DNA from: Candidatus Aeolococcus gillhamiae
Lineage (GTDB): Bacteria; Chloroflexota; Dormibacteria; Aeolococcales; Aeolococcaceae
Length of the DNA: 36,510 bases
Direction: 5' to 3'
NCBI GenBank assembly: GCA_003244045.1
Contig: QHBU01000156.1
Location: 1-36,510 of the forward strand
The notes beneath the pieces are model-generated. The model was not told where the DNA came from. It worked only from the letters and a program-made list of their open reading frames with translations, and did not search any database. Shown in pieces: positions 28,348 through 36,090 of the stretch. Position 1 is the first letter of the stretch. Every line of letters starts with the position of its first letter. The position numbers were made by a program, and so were the translations under genes.

Positions 28348-30063
28348 ATGGCCAACGGGAGCGGTGATGCCGTGCTGCGGTCAGTCCGTTCGCACCGGAC
28401 GCTCGTCGTCGCCGTCGCACTGTTTGCCGCTATCGCGACTGTCCCACTGGTGTTGAGTGCGCCGACGGTGGCTCGCGCGTCGACCGACTCGGCAACCATC
28501 GCGGTCACCCCGGTCACCCAGCAGCACGCGCTGGACTGCGAGGCGGCGGCGCTCCAGATGGCGCTGTCGGCTGTCGGCATCAACGTCAGCCAGGCGACGC
28601 TCCTGGCGCAGTTCGGGACGGATCTCCGCGCGCCGGTGATGCGCAACGGGGCGCCGGCGCAGTGGGGTGACCCCTATCAGACCTTCGTCGGCAACGTCGA
28701 CGGCAACTTCGTGATCACCGGCTACGGTGTCTACTACCCGCCCATCGTCAAGGCGGCGAGTGACAATGGGGCCTCCGCCGAGGGTGGGGAGGGTTGGCAA
28801 CCGGCGCAGCTCTACAAGGCCGTGGCCGCAGGGCATCCTGTCGTCGTCCGCGTGCCTCACCTGCTCGCGCCCGCGTCGGTTGGGTACTGGACGGCGTGGG
28901 ACGGCCGGCAGGTCTGGTACTCGCACCGTGACCACGCCCAGACGCTCGTGGGCTTCGACTACGGCTCGAGCACCGTGACACTCGCGGACCCAGCCGACGG
29001 GCAGCTGCACACCTACGCAATGGCGGCATTCGAGAACGCCTTCGCGCTCTTCCACGCCCAGGCCATCGTGGTGAGCCCCGGCGGTGCGGCGGTGACACAG
29101 GCTGTCTCCCCGACCACCGGCAGCATCAACATCGCCGTCAGGGGACCGGACAATTCGCTGCGCCTCTACTGGAGCTCGGACGGCGGGTGGTACGGGCCGG
29201 TCGGGCTGGAAGGGCCCGGCGCGGCGTTCTCGGGGCCCGCCGTGGTCGCCGAGGGCAACGGCAACTTTGACGTCGCCGTCGAGGGTCCGAGCAACACGCT
29301 CGACCTGTACTGGTACATCTCTGACCGGTGGTATGGACCGGGCCAAGTGGGCCCACCTGGATCGACGTACTCAACGCCGTCGATGACGATCGACCCCAAC
29401 GGGCACATCACCATCGCCGTGCAGGGGCCGTCGCACAGCCTGTACGTCTTCTGGAACGCTGCCAGCAAGTGGTACGGGCCCGGTGGGCTCGGAGCCGCGA
29501 ACTCCACCTTCGGCGCTCCGGCGCTGGCGCTGGTCGGCTCGGCGCCGCAGACGCTCGAAGCGGTGGTGCAGAGCGGGGACGCTGCGCTGCAGCAGTACAG
29601 CGAGCACAGCGGCGGCTCGTGGTCCGGACCGAACGCGTGGTCGCAAGTCGACCAGCAATACTCCGCAGCGGCGAGCACGCCTGCGGTCACGCTGTATCAG
29701 GGCCCGGGAAACTCGCTCGATGCCCACAGCGCATCGGGCACGACACGGGTCGGTGCCCCGGGGACAACGTTCTCCGCGCCCGCTGTCGCCTCCTTTGGCA
29801 CAGTCACGTACGCTGCTTCACAGGGATTCGGCCACCGCCTCGACTTCTACATCGACAACGGCGGGTGGGGCGGGGCGACCATCCCGGGCTCCAACGCAAG
29901 CTCGTACTCCGCGCCATCGGTCGTTGTCGAAGCAGGCGGCAACGTCGACCTCGCCGTGGAGGGGCCTTCCAACACGCTGTATCTGTTCTGGCGCATCGGC
30001 AGCAGATGGTACGGCCCGGGACAGATCGGCACCGTGGGGTCAGTGTTCGCGGCTCTGCCGTAG
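28348..30063 (+). CDS. Secreted C39-like cysteine peptidase with C-terminal repeat (beta-propeller-like) domain
   Basis: From ATG 28348 the product is 571 residues; the track's upstream extension to 28102 is non-homologous. Residues ~12-45 form a signal peptide (basic RSVRSHR, hydrophobic core, then PTVARAS), so it is exported. Residues ~50-235 resemble peptidase C39-like domains: oxyanion Q and nucleophile C64 in TQQHALDCEAAALQMAL, H196 in HAQTLVGFDYG, and D214 in LADPADGQ. From ~245 to the end, about six to seven repeats of roughly 46 residues follow the pattern IAVxGPSNxLxLxWxxxxxWYGPGxxGxxGSxxSxP. Such repeats resemble lectin-like or tectonin-like propeller blades and suggest glycan or surface binding. 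Repeats 4 and 5 are degenerate. The target substrate is unknown. Confidence 0.83.
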   Translation: MANGSGDAVLRSVRSHRTLVVAVALFAAIATVPLVLSAPTVARASTDSATIAVTPVTQQHALDCEAAALQMALSAVGINVSQATLLAQFGTDLRAPVMRNGAPAQWGDPYQTFVGNVDGNFVITGYGVYYPPIVKAASDNGASAEGGEGWQPAQLYKAVAAGHPVVVRVPHLLAPASVGYWTAWDGRQVWYSHRDHAQTLVGFDYGSSTVTLADPADGQLHTYAMAAFENAFALFHAQAIVVSPGGAAVTQAVSPTTGSINIAVRGPDNSLRLYWSSDGGWYGPVGLEGPGAAFSGPAVVAEGNGNFDVAVEGPSNTLDLYWYISDRWYGPGQVGPPGSTYSTPSMTIDPNGHITIAVQGPSHSLYVFWNAASKWYGPGGLGAANSTFGAPALALVGSAPQTLEAVVQSGDAALQQYSEHSGGSWSGPNAWSQVDQQYSAAASTPAVTLYQGPGNSLDAHSASGTTRVGAPGTTFSAPAVASFGTVTYAASQGFGHRLDFYIDNGGWGGATIPGSNASSYSAPSVVVEAGGNVDLAVEGPSNTLYLFWRIGSRWYGPGQIGTVGSVFAALP

Positions 30064-30116
30064 CGCGCGTGTTCCTGTCGCGTGCTGTTTGCTGTCAGCA
30101 CCGTGAGTGATCGGCG

Positions 30117-30135
30117 GCCCTGATCGCGACAGGGC
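30117..30135. terminator. Weak hairpin downstream of the secreted peptidase
   Basis: GCCCTG-ATCGCGA-CAGGGC forms a 6-bp stem with a 7-base loop 54 bp after the peptidase stop. No T-run follows, so termination is only suggested. Confidence 0.3.
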
Positions 30136-30162
30136 TGCGCTACGCTCGGCCCGGCGCGGTGT

Positions 30163-30180
30163 GCGCCTCAGTTGAGGCGC
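30163..30180. terminator. 8-bp hairpin at the thiolase-remnant stop codon
   Basis: GCGCCTCA-GT-TGAGGCGC is a perfect 8-bp stem with a 2-base loop that includes the minus-strand stop codon (AACTGA). It may have terminated the ancestral thiolase transcript, or it may serve both convergent directions. No T-run is seen. Confidence 0.35.
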
Positions 30181-30272
30181 TCGACGATCATGGCCATGCC
30201 CATGCCGCCGCCGACGCACATGGTCTCGAGGCCGATGGTCTTGTCGAGGGTGCGGTCAAAGAGCTCGAAGAA
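30168..30272 (-). pseudogene. Thiolase (acetyl-CoA acetyltransferase) C-terminal remnant
   Basis: The last ~23 codons read KTIGLETMCVGGGMGMAMIVERLN followed by a stop (quoted in part: GLETMCVGGGMG), the hallmark C-terminus of thiolases with the catalytic Cys-Gly loop. Homology fades upstream of about 30272, and no upstream thiolase sequence precedes it. The frame then runs into the tRNA-Arg fragment. The ORF track entry 30168..30947 therefore joins a genuine 3' remnant to unrelated sequence. The rest of the gene was lost through rearrangement, possibly linked to the neighbouring integration hotspot. Confidence 0.75.
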
Positions 30273-30355
30273 CTCGCGGGGCTTCGTGATTAGGAGGCGG
30301 TTGGGAAGGCATTCGGCTGCGAGGCGGACGCGGCAACTGGATTCAGCATGAGGGT

Positions 30356-30385
30356 AGAGCGCCCCCGGCAAGAGCGCCCCCGGCA
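30356..30385. repeat. Tandem 15-bp direct repeat at the tRNA-Arg 3' end
   Basis: AGAGCGCCCCCGGCA occurs twice head to tail (30356-30370 and 30371-30385). The second copy overlaps the acceptor and T-stem bases of the tRNA-Arg 3' half. The first copy therefore duplicates the 3' terminus of the tRNA and could mark an earlier integration/excision or slippage event. Confidence 0.85.
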
Positions 30386-30421
30386 GGAATCGAACCTGCG
30401 ACCAACCGCTTAGAAGGCGGC
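30375..30421 (-). other. 3' half of tRNA-Arg(TCT): integration attachment site
   Basis: Read on the minus strand, the sequence is an anticodon arm GCCGC-CTTCTAA-GCGGT (anticodon TCT, Arg), variable loop TGGTC, T-arm GCAGG-TTCGATT-CCTGC, acceptor strand CGGGGGC and discriminator G. No CCA is encoded. No D-arm or 5' acceptor strand (GCCCCCG expected) is found upstream, so the tRNA similarity ends at the anticodon arm. A 3'-half tRNA of this extent is the usual scar of integration into a tRNA gene: the chromosome keeps the 3' half on this side and the element lies at higher coordinates. The intact tRNA should be at the far end of the element, beyond the window. Confidence 0.85.
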
Positions 30422-30602
30422 ACGTCCGAGAAAGGTGGGGCTTGTTGGCCCATTCCGAATACGGAGACAGCGGCCGCCCTCTGATTGGGCTGTAAGGCAG
30501 CAGCCGCCTTCCGCGTTGGGAAGGGGTTGCGACCACGGCGGCCGCCAACTTCGCCGTCGAAACAGGTGGGGGCAAGCTGGAGAGCTTCGTAGGGTTGTCC
30601 CC
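30422..30602. other. Element left-end non-coding region with leaderless promoter
   Basis: These 181 bp connect the attachment site to the first element gene. GCGGCCGCC occurs twice, near 30471 and 30540. TAGGGT (30590-30595) lies 7 nt before the ATG at 30603 and is a likely -10 of a leaderless transcript. No -35 is recognisable. Integrase arm-type repeats were not evident. Confidence 0.45.
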
Positions 30603-30920
30603 ATGTCCTCGCAACCGCCTCGTGAAATGGGGCTGCGCCTCGACCGTGAACGGTTTCTTCGCGAGTTGCACCGCCGAGGTGCCACTGCTGCCACCCTCGC
30701 GTGTGCCGCTCACATCTCGCCGAACACTGTGACCAGGTGCTTGAGTGGCGCTCCAATCTCTCAGAGGACGTTGAGGGGAATCGTCGCGGCGTTGATGGCA
30801 CTGCCCATCCTGGAGGGCGCCGATGCGCTGCTCGCCACGGATATGACGAGAAACGCCGCAGCTGCTCAGGCAGCGGCGCTTGCGGAGGACGCTGATGCAA
30901 GCACCAACCCCAGCACCTGA
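30603..30920 (+). CDS. Small helix-turn-helix DNA-binding regulator
   Basis: This is a 105-residue protein. The track start (30435) runs back through the left-end non-coding DNA; ATG 30603 has TAGGGT 7 nt upstream, and the product begins MSSQPPREMGLRLD. Residues ~27-62 (ATAATLACAAHISPNTVTRC...RTLRGIVAAL) match an XRE/Cro-type HTH with the recognition helix around SPNTVTRCL. The C-terminus is Ala-rich. As the first gene next to the attachment site, it is a plausible repressor/activator of the element. Its 3' end overlaps the next gene. Confidence 0.72.
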   Translation: MSSQPPREMGLRLDRERFLRELHRRGATAATLACAAHISPNTVTRCLSGAPISQRTLRGIVAALMALPILEGADALLATDMTRNAAAAQAAALAEDADASTNPST

Positions 30921-31128
30921 TACTAGCGTCGGGCTGCACGACTCCACTATCTGGGTGCGCGGCTGCCGTTACCGCTTCGCCGGCGACGTCTTCACGACCT
31001 GGCAGGTGCGCCAGGCAGCGGCTGCGGTCGCTGCGCGCACTGGCGAGTCTTACGACCTGTTGCTCGGCGAGGTTGTCGGGCTCTGCGTCTCTGCGCTCGA
31101 CGGCGTGCCACCGGAGGCGGCCGCGTGA
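30895..31128 (+). CDS. Small hypothetical protein of the element
   Basis: This 77-residue protein starts at ATG 30895, with GGAGG (30884-30888) 6 nt upstream inside the previous gene. The track's TTG at 30880 is less likely. The sequence IWVRGCRYRFAGDVFTTWQVRQAAAAVAART has no motif I recognise. It overlaps the regulator by 26 bp and the primase by 4 bp, which argues that it is a real coupled gene. Function unknown. Confidence 0.6.
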   Translation: MQAPTPAPDTSVGLHDSTIWVRGCRYRFAGDVFTTWQVRQAAAAVAARTGESYDLLLGEVVGLCVSALDGVPPEAAA

Positions 31129-33572
31129 ACCGCTTTACCCCTCAGCAACCCTGTCCGGTGTGTTCCGGCCATCCGCAACTCCAGCGCGGCAGAGGAGTGC
31201 GCTGCGCAGGCTTTCTCAGCGGCGATAGTCAGTGGGCGCACTGCGAGCGCGCCGAGCATGCCGGCGGACTACCGCTGGATGAACGAACCACTCCGCCGAC
31301 CTATCTGCACCTGATTGGCGGCTCCTGCCGGTGTGGTGTTGAACATGCCACAGCACAGCCCACCCGCCACACCGCTCGGATGGCCCGGCACGTCGTGGCC
31401 ACATACCCCTACCACGCCGCGGACCGCCGACTTCTTTACGACGTCTTGCGGTTCGATCCCAAGGAATTCATGCCCCGGCACCCGGACCCGGAAACCGGGG
31501 CGATGGTTACCGGCCTCGCGGGCGTCGAGGAGCGCGTGCCGTACCGCCTGCCCGAGCTGCTCGCTGAGTCAGGGCGCGTCATCTTCTGGGTGGAGGGAGA
31601 GAAGGCCGCGGACCGTCTGGTTGCGCTGGGCCTGCTGGCCACCACCACCGCCGGGGGCGCCAAGAGCTTTGCCAAGCACGCTATCGCATACGCCGAGCAC
31701 GTCCACGGTCGACGGGTGGTGATCCTGCCCGACCACGACCCGGACGGGCGCACGTACGGCGCGTCTGTGGCGTCGGCTCTGGCCGCTGTGGACTGCGATG
31801 TCCGCCTGGTTGACCTGCCCGAGCTTCCGCCGAAGGGCGACGTCTCCGACTGGCTCGACGCCGGCCATGGCATCGCCGAGTTGAATCGACTGGTCGCGTC
31901 GGCACCGACATGGCCCGTCACACAAGCTTTCGCTCCGACGGCGCCGGAGGAGAAAGCCGCCGTGACCGCACATCCCGCGTCGGAGATATGGCACAAGGTC
32001 ATCCCACTGGATGACCGGTACCGTCGGGCACCGTTCCCCGTTCACGCACTGCCCGGCTGGTTGGCTGAATGGGTGCAGGCAATCGCCGCTGCCACGCAGA
32101 CGCCAGCAGATCTTGCCGCGATGTTCGGGTTGGCGGTCGTAAGCGCGGCCGCCGGGCGATGCATCGTCGTGGAATTGATGCCCGAGTGGCGAGAGCCAGT
32201 GAACCTCTACATCGTCATGGTTGCTGAGTCCGGCGAGCGAAAGACGGCAGTCTGTGCGGAGGCCACCGCTCCACTCACCGCGTGGGAGGAAGCGGAGGTC
32301 ACCAAGGGCTACCCCGCCCATCAGGAGGCACGCGCCCGCCGTGATATCGCGTGCAAGCGCGCCGAGCGGGCAGCCGACCAAGCCTCCAAAGAAGATGACC
32401 CCGTTAAGCGCGCAAAGGCATCGGACGTCGCCGTTGCCACCGCGCAGGAGGCTGCGAACATCGTCTTGCCACCGCTCCACCGGCTGATGGCCGACGACGT
32501 GACACCGGAAGCCCTTACAGGGCTGCTGGCCGCGCACGGCGGGCGCTTGGCGCTTCTCTCGGCCGAGGGCGGGTTCTTCGGGATGCTGTCGGGGCGCTAC
32601 AGCCGCGGCGTCCCCAATCTCGATGTTGTGCTCAAGGCGCACAGCTCGGAGACCATCAGGGTCGACCGGAAGACCCGCGCACCCGAGTACGTGGAGCGGC
32701 CGGCGATCACCTTGGGGCTCGCGGTGCAGCCCGACGTGGTCAACGCCACTCGCAGTGTTCCCGAACTGCGCGAGCGCGGGTTCCTGGCGCGGTGCCTGTT
32801 CTCGGTTCCATCCTCGAACGTTGGACGACGCTCGACGGAGGCACCGTCAGTGCCGACGGCCGTGAAGGAGGCCTACGCAACGGGCGTGCGGGCACTGGCC
32901 GAGCAGTGTATTGACCATGTGGATGCGCCACGACGCCTAACGCTCAGCGATGCCGCAGCGGACCTATTCCGCGGATTCCGCAAACAGATCGAGATGAAGT
33001 TGCTGGAGCCGGCTGAACTCGGACACCTGCGGGATTGGGGCTCCAAACTCCCGGGCGCAGTGGCCCGCATCGCTGGGTTGTTCCACGTGGCGGGCGGTGC
33101 ACTTGGTGATCGGATGGAGGAGTCGACCGTTGCCGACGCCATCGCCGTGGGTGAATACCTCATCGCGCACGCGTTGGTCGCTTTTGGGCTAATGCGAGCG
33201 GACCCCAATCTGGTAGCTGCTCGCCGTGTGCTTGCCCAGCTTCAGCACAAGCAGCGGCGGGACGTCACCATCCGTGAACTCTTCAGCGAACTACCCCGTC
33301 CACAATTTCCCCGAGTCGATGATCTGTCAATCCCGCTCGCCATTCTTGAAGAGCACGGCTACGTCAGGAGAGCCGCCATGGAGGAGCGCGCAGGACCAGG
33401 GCGCAAACCTTCTCCCCGTTTCGAGATTCACCCTGATATGTCTGCAGAATCCGCGCAACCCGGTCCGAAAGGCAATTCAGCGGAATCTGCGGATGCTTTC
33501 GCGCAGTATCAGAAAGCGTATGCCGGCATGCCGGTCACTGTGGCCGATGACGTGGCGGTGTACTCAGCATGA
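31125..33572 (+). CDS. Primase-helicase-like replication protein (zinc finger, Toprim, DUF3987)
   Basis: This 815-residue protein probably initiates or drives replication of the element. The N-terminus has a primase-type zinc-binding cluster (CPVC at 10-13, with C27 and C40 nearby). A Toprim domain follows: E157 in FWVEGEKAADRL and D203/D205 in ILPDHDPDGRTYG, ending at KGDVSDWLDAG. From ~300 it matches DUF3987-type ATPase/helicase-like proteins. The P-loop-like AESGERKTA (367-375) departs from GxxxxGK[ST] because R replaces the second glycine. LLSAEGGFFGMLSGRYS and FLARCLFSVPSSNVGRR are typical later motifs. GTG start overlaps the previous stop as GTGA, and the end overlaps the next gene as ATGA. 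Confidence 0.85.
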   Translation: MNRFTPQQPCPVCSGHPQLQRGRGVRCAGFLSGDSQWAHCERAEHAGGLPLDERTTPPTYLHLIGGSCRCGVEHATAQPTRHTARMARHVVATYPYHAADRRLLYDVLRFDPKEFMPRHPDPETGAMVTGLAGVEERVPYRLPELLAESGRVIFWVEGEKAADRLVALGLLATTTAGGAKSFAKHAIAYAEHVHGRRVVILPDHDPDGRTYGASVASALAAVDCDVRLVDLPELPPKGDVSDWLDAGHGIAELNRLVASAPTWPVTQAFAPTAPEEKAAVTAHPASEIWHKVIPLDDRYRRAPFPVHALPGWLAEWVQAIAAATQTPADLAAMFGLAVVSAAAGRCIVVELMPEWREPVNLYIVMVAESGERKTAVCAEATAPLTAWEEAEVTKGYPAHQEARARRDIACKRAERAADQASKEDDPVKRAKASDVAVATAQEAANIVLPPLHRLMADDVTPEALTGLLAAHGGRLALLSAEGGFFGMLSGRYSRGVPNLDVVLKAHSSETIRVDRKTRAPEYVERPAITLGLAVQPDVVNATRSVPELRERGFLARCLFSVPSSNVGRRSTEAPSVPTAVKEAYATGVRALAEQCIDHVDAPRRLTLSDAAADLFRGFRKQIEMKLLEPAELGHLRDWGSKLPGAVARIAGLFHVAGGALGDRMEESTVADAIAVGEYLIAHALVAFGLMRADPNLVAARRVLAQLQHKQRRDVTIRELFSELPRPQFPRVDDLSIPLAILEEHGYVRRAAMEERAGPGRKPSPRFEIHPDMSAESAQPGPKGNSAESADAFAQYQKAYAGMPVTVADDVAVYSA

Positions 33573-34042
33573 CAATTGCCATCCTTGATCAACTGACCCA
33601 CGCCGGACTCACCGTGACGGTGCGCCAGGACGGGCGGCTCGCGGTCTCGCCGCGGTCAGGCATCACATCTCAACTCGATGCGGTGATCCGGGATCACGCT
33701 TCCGAGTTGCGAGCGGCGCTCAGCGCAACGCCGTCGAGGTGGACTCATGACCCGCGCCCCGACCTCAACGATGACGCGGCATTGTGGGCCCGGCTGCTGC
33801 CGTTGGCGTGGGGACGCGACGGAAGCGACCGCTGCGGCGTGTATGGCTCATTGCTCGGGATGCGCTGCCTCGGTGTCCAGCTCGTCCCCGGCGGCCGCAC
33901 TCTGCGCCTCCATGCCCGTACCGGGCCACCCGGAGACCCGCCCGGATGGGTGACACCCGAGCAGTACCGGGAAGAGCGACGGAGGTGGCTCGATCCTCAT
34001 CGAGAGGCCGTGATCGCGCTGCTCGAGGCGGCAGGATCGTGA
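33569..34042 (+). CDS. TubC N-terminal docking-domain-like small protein
   Basis: The product has 157 residues. Residues ~4-48 (ILDQLTHAGLTVTVRQDGRLAVSPRSG...ELRAALS) look like the TubC-N docking fold known from biosynthetic megasynthases, which also occurs in short proteins next to primase-helicase genes of mobile elements. The rest (~60-157) is Trp/Arg-rich with no domain I recognise. The ATG overlaps the primase stop (ATGA), so the two are probably translated together and may interact. Confidence 0.65.
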   Translation: MTIAILDQLTHAGLTVTVRQDGRLAVSPRSGITSQLDAVIRDHASELRAALSATPSRWTHDPRPDLNDDAALWARLLPLAWGRDGSDRCGVYGSLLGMRCLGVQLVPGGRTLRLHARTGPPGDPPGWVTPEQYREERRRWLDPHREAVIALLEAAGS

Positions 34043-34075
34043 GCGCTGACACGGCTGCTGGGGTGGTCGCCTGAG

Positions 34076-34567
34076 ATGCCCCGCGTGTGCACCGTATGCC
34101 GCCATCCGGATCGAAACGCAATCGACACCGCAATCGTCACGCACGTCTCGAATCGGAATATTGCGGCACAGCACGGGCTCACGTCGTCGGGAGTGTGGCG
34201 GCACGGACAGAGCCACCTTCGGGAAACGCTGGTCAAGGCGACCGCCGCAGCCGAGGTCTTCCACGCGGACAGCTTGCTCGACAAAGTGAAGAGCTACATC
34301 GTCGAGGCCGAGACGATAGTGCGAGAGGCGCGGACCGACGACGACAAGCGGACGGCGCTGCAGGCACTGGACCGGGCGATGAGCGGTGTGACCCTGCTCG
34401 CCAAGCTCAGCGGTGACCTCGACGAGCGACCGAACGTCAACGTGCTGCTCGCCGCACCGGAGTGGCGGCTGGTGCAGGTCGCCATCTTCCAGGCCCTGGA
34501 GACCTTCCCTGAGGCACGCGCTGCGGTGGCATCGGGGTTGATGCGTCTCGAGGGTGGTAACACGTGA
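34076..34567 (+). CDS. Terminase small subunit-like DNA-binding protein
   Basis: This 163-residue protein has an N-terminal CxxC/H zinc-binding start (C5, C8, H10), then an HTH-like block NRNIAAQHGLTSSGVWRHGQSHL (27-49). An alpha-helical region with regular charged heptads (ADSLLDKVKSYIVEAETIVREAR) could be for oligomerisation. The layout and its position directly before the large terminase, overlapping it by GTGA, support a small-terminase role in recognising the DNA packaging site. No direct family signature is decisive. Confidence 0.65.
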   Translation: MPRVCTVCRHPDRNAIDTAIVTHVSNRNIAAQHGLTSSGVWRHGQSHLRETLVKATAAAEVFHADSLLDKVKSYIVEAETIVREARTDDDKRTALQALDRAMSGVTLLAKLSGDLDERPNVNVLLAAPEWRLVQVAIFQALETFPEARAAVASGLMRLEGGNT

Positions 34568-36072
34568 GTCAACTCGCCCGCGACCTCGCCCGTACCCTCG
34601 ACCCGGTCGCTGCGCGGGCGATCTTCGGCGCCGACGCGAAGCACGCAGCCCTATCGCCGGCAAGCCTCGCCCTGGCCGTCGACCGCCGCTACGAGGTGCC
34701 GCCACACTTGGAGCTCCTCGACTCCGCCATCGTCGAGGCCGTCGCCACGGGCGGGCGGCTCTTGGTGGAGATGCCTCCGCGGCACGGCAAGTCGGAGCTG
34801 TGCTCGCACTACACCCCCGCCTGGTTCGTGGGAACCCACCCCGAGAAGCGCGTCATGCTGGCCTCGTACGAAGCCGACTTCGCGGCCGGTTGGGGTCGCA
34901 AGGCTCGCGACGTCCTCGAGCAGCACGGTTCCAACCTATTCGGGGTCGAGGTCCGAGCCGACTCCGCCGCGGCTGCCCGCTGGGACCTCCGCGACCACGC
35001 CGGCGGCATGGTCACCGCGGGTGTCGCCGGCGCCATCACGGGTCGCGGTGCCGACCTGCTCATCATCGACGATCCCGTGAAGAGCGTCGAAGAGAGCGAG
35101 AGCGATACGTACCGTGATCGGGTGTGGGAGTGGTGGCGAGGCACCGCGCTGACGCGGCTCGAGCCCGGTGGCTCGGTCATCGTGATCATGACAAGGTGGC
35201 ACGAGGACGACCTTGCCGGGCGATTGCTCAGCGGCGGTGACGCCAGCTGGCACGTGCTGCGTCTGCCCGCGCTCGCCGAGGAGGGCGACCTGCTGAGCCG
35301 CGAGCCAGGCGAGGCTCTCTGGCCGGCGCGCTACGACGCCGACATGCTGGCGCGACGCCGGGAGGAGATGGGCACACGTCTGTTTTCCGCCGAGTACCAA
35401 CAGGAGCCGGTGCCCGCCGGCGGGTCGATCTTCCGCCGGGAGTGGTTCCGCTACTACCGGCCGGTGGCTGACGGCGCGTTCGTGCTCGACGGTGGGGTAT
35501 ACGTCGCCGGCGCCGACTGCCGTCGGGTCATGACCTGCGACCTCGCGGTCAGCACGAAGACCTCGGCCGACTACACCGTCCTTGCCTGCTGGGCAGTCAC
35601 CAAGGCCAACCAACTCCTCTTGCTCGACCTCCAGCGATCCCGCATGGAGGGACCAGATATCGTTCCCGCGTTGCGGCGCATGTACGAGTCCTGGCATCCG
35701 GCGACGGTGGGCATCGAGAGTGTGGCCTTCCAGCTCAGCATCGTCCAGGAAGCGCGTCGTGCGGGCCTTCCCGTCCGCGAACTCAAGCCCGACAGGGACA
35801 AGGTCTCGCGTGCGCTGACCGCGGCGGCGCGCATGGAGGGCGCCGGCGTGTTCTTTCGAGCGGGAGCGCCCTACCTCGGCGACCTCGAGGCTGAGCTTCT
35901 GCGGTTTCCAGCGGGTCGCCACGATGACATGGTCGACGTGCTTTCCTACGCCATCGCCGAGGTGACGCAACGCCGGCGGACGCTGCGGTGTCACACGGAC
36001 GACGCACCTGCGAGCGGACCGCCTGCCGGGTACACATGGCGACCGCTCGACCCCCGCATCCTCGGGCTGTGA
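34564..36072 (+). CDS. Phage terminase large subunit
   Basis: This is the DNA-packaging motor ATPase and nuclease. It has 502 residues from GTG 34564 (SQLARDLARTLDPVAARAIF). The ATPase Walker A is EMPPRHGKSEL (69-79), the Walker B is DLLIIDDP (164-171), and the coupling motif IVIMTRWHEDDL (206-217) follows. The RuvC/RNase H-like nuclease has candidate acidic residues D326 in MTCDLAVS, E385 in VGIESVAF, and D454/D455/D458 in RHDDMVDVLSYAI. The subunit looks complete. In this element it is not followed by a portal gene, which is the usual phage order. Confidence 0.92.
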   Translation: MSQLARDLARTLDPVAARAIFGADAKHAALSPASLALAVDRRYEVPPHLELLDSAIVEAVATGGRLLVEMPPRHGKSELCSHYTPAWFVGTHPEKRVMLASYEADFAAGWGRKARDVLEQHGSNLFGVEVRADSAAAARWDLRDHAGGMVTAGVAGAITGRGADLLIIDDPVKSVEESESDTYRDRVWEWWRGTALTRLEPGGSVIVIMTRWHEDDLAGRLLSGGDASWHVLRLPALAEEGDLLSREPGEALWPARYDADMLARRREEMGTRLFSAEYQQEPVPAGGSIFRREWFRYYRPVADGAFVLDGGVYVAGADCRRVMTCDLAVSTKTSADYTVLACWAVTKANQLLLLDLQRSRMEGPDIVPALRRMYESWHPATVGIESVAFQLSIVQEARRAGLPVRELKPDRDKVSRALTAAARMEGAGVFFRAGAPYLGDLEAELLRFPAGRHDDMVDVLSYAIAEVTQRRRTLRCHTDDAPASGPPAGYTWRPLDPRILGL

Positions 36073-36076
36073 GGGC

Positions 36077-36082
36077 TAGGGT
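36077..36082 (+). promoter_or_regulatory. TAGGGT -10 element before the 70-residue gene
   Basis: TAGGGT lies 8 nt before ATG 36091, and the wider sequence TAGGGTTG repeats the one at the element's first gene (30590-30597). It indicates a second, probably leaderless, promoter within the element. Confidence 0.5.
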
Positions 36083-36090
36083 TGCTCTCC

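Noticed and set aside
30375-30470. Complete tRNA-Arg gene
   Set aside because: No D-arm or 5' acceptor strand could be placed upstream of the anticodon arm; GCCCCAC at a distance does not fit tRNA spacing.
30168-30947. 259-codon minus-strand ORF
   Set aside because: Only the last ~23-35 codons are thiolase; the rest crosses the tRNA fragment and element DNA without similarity.
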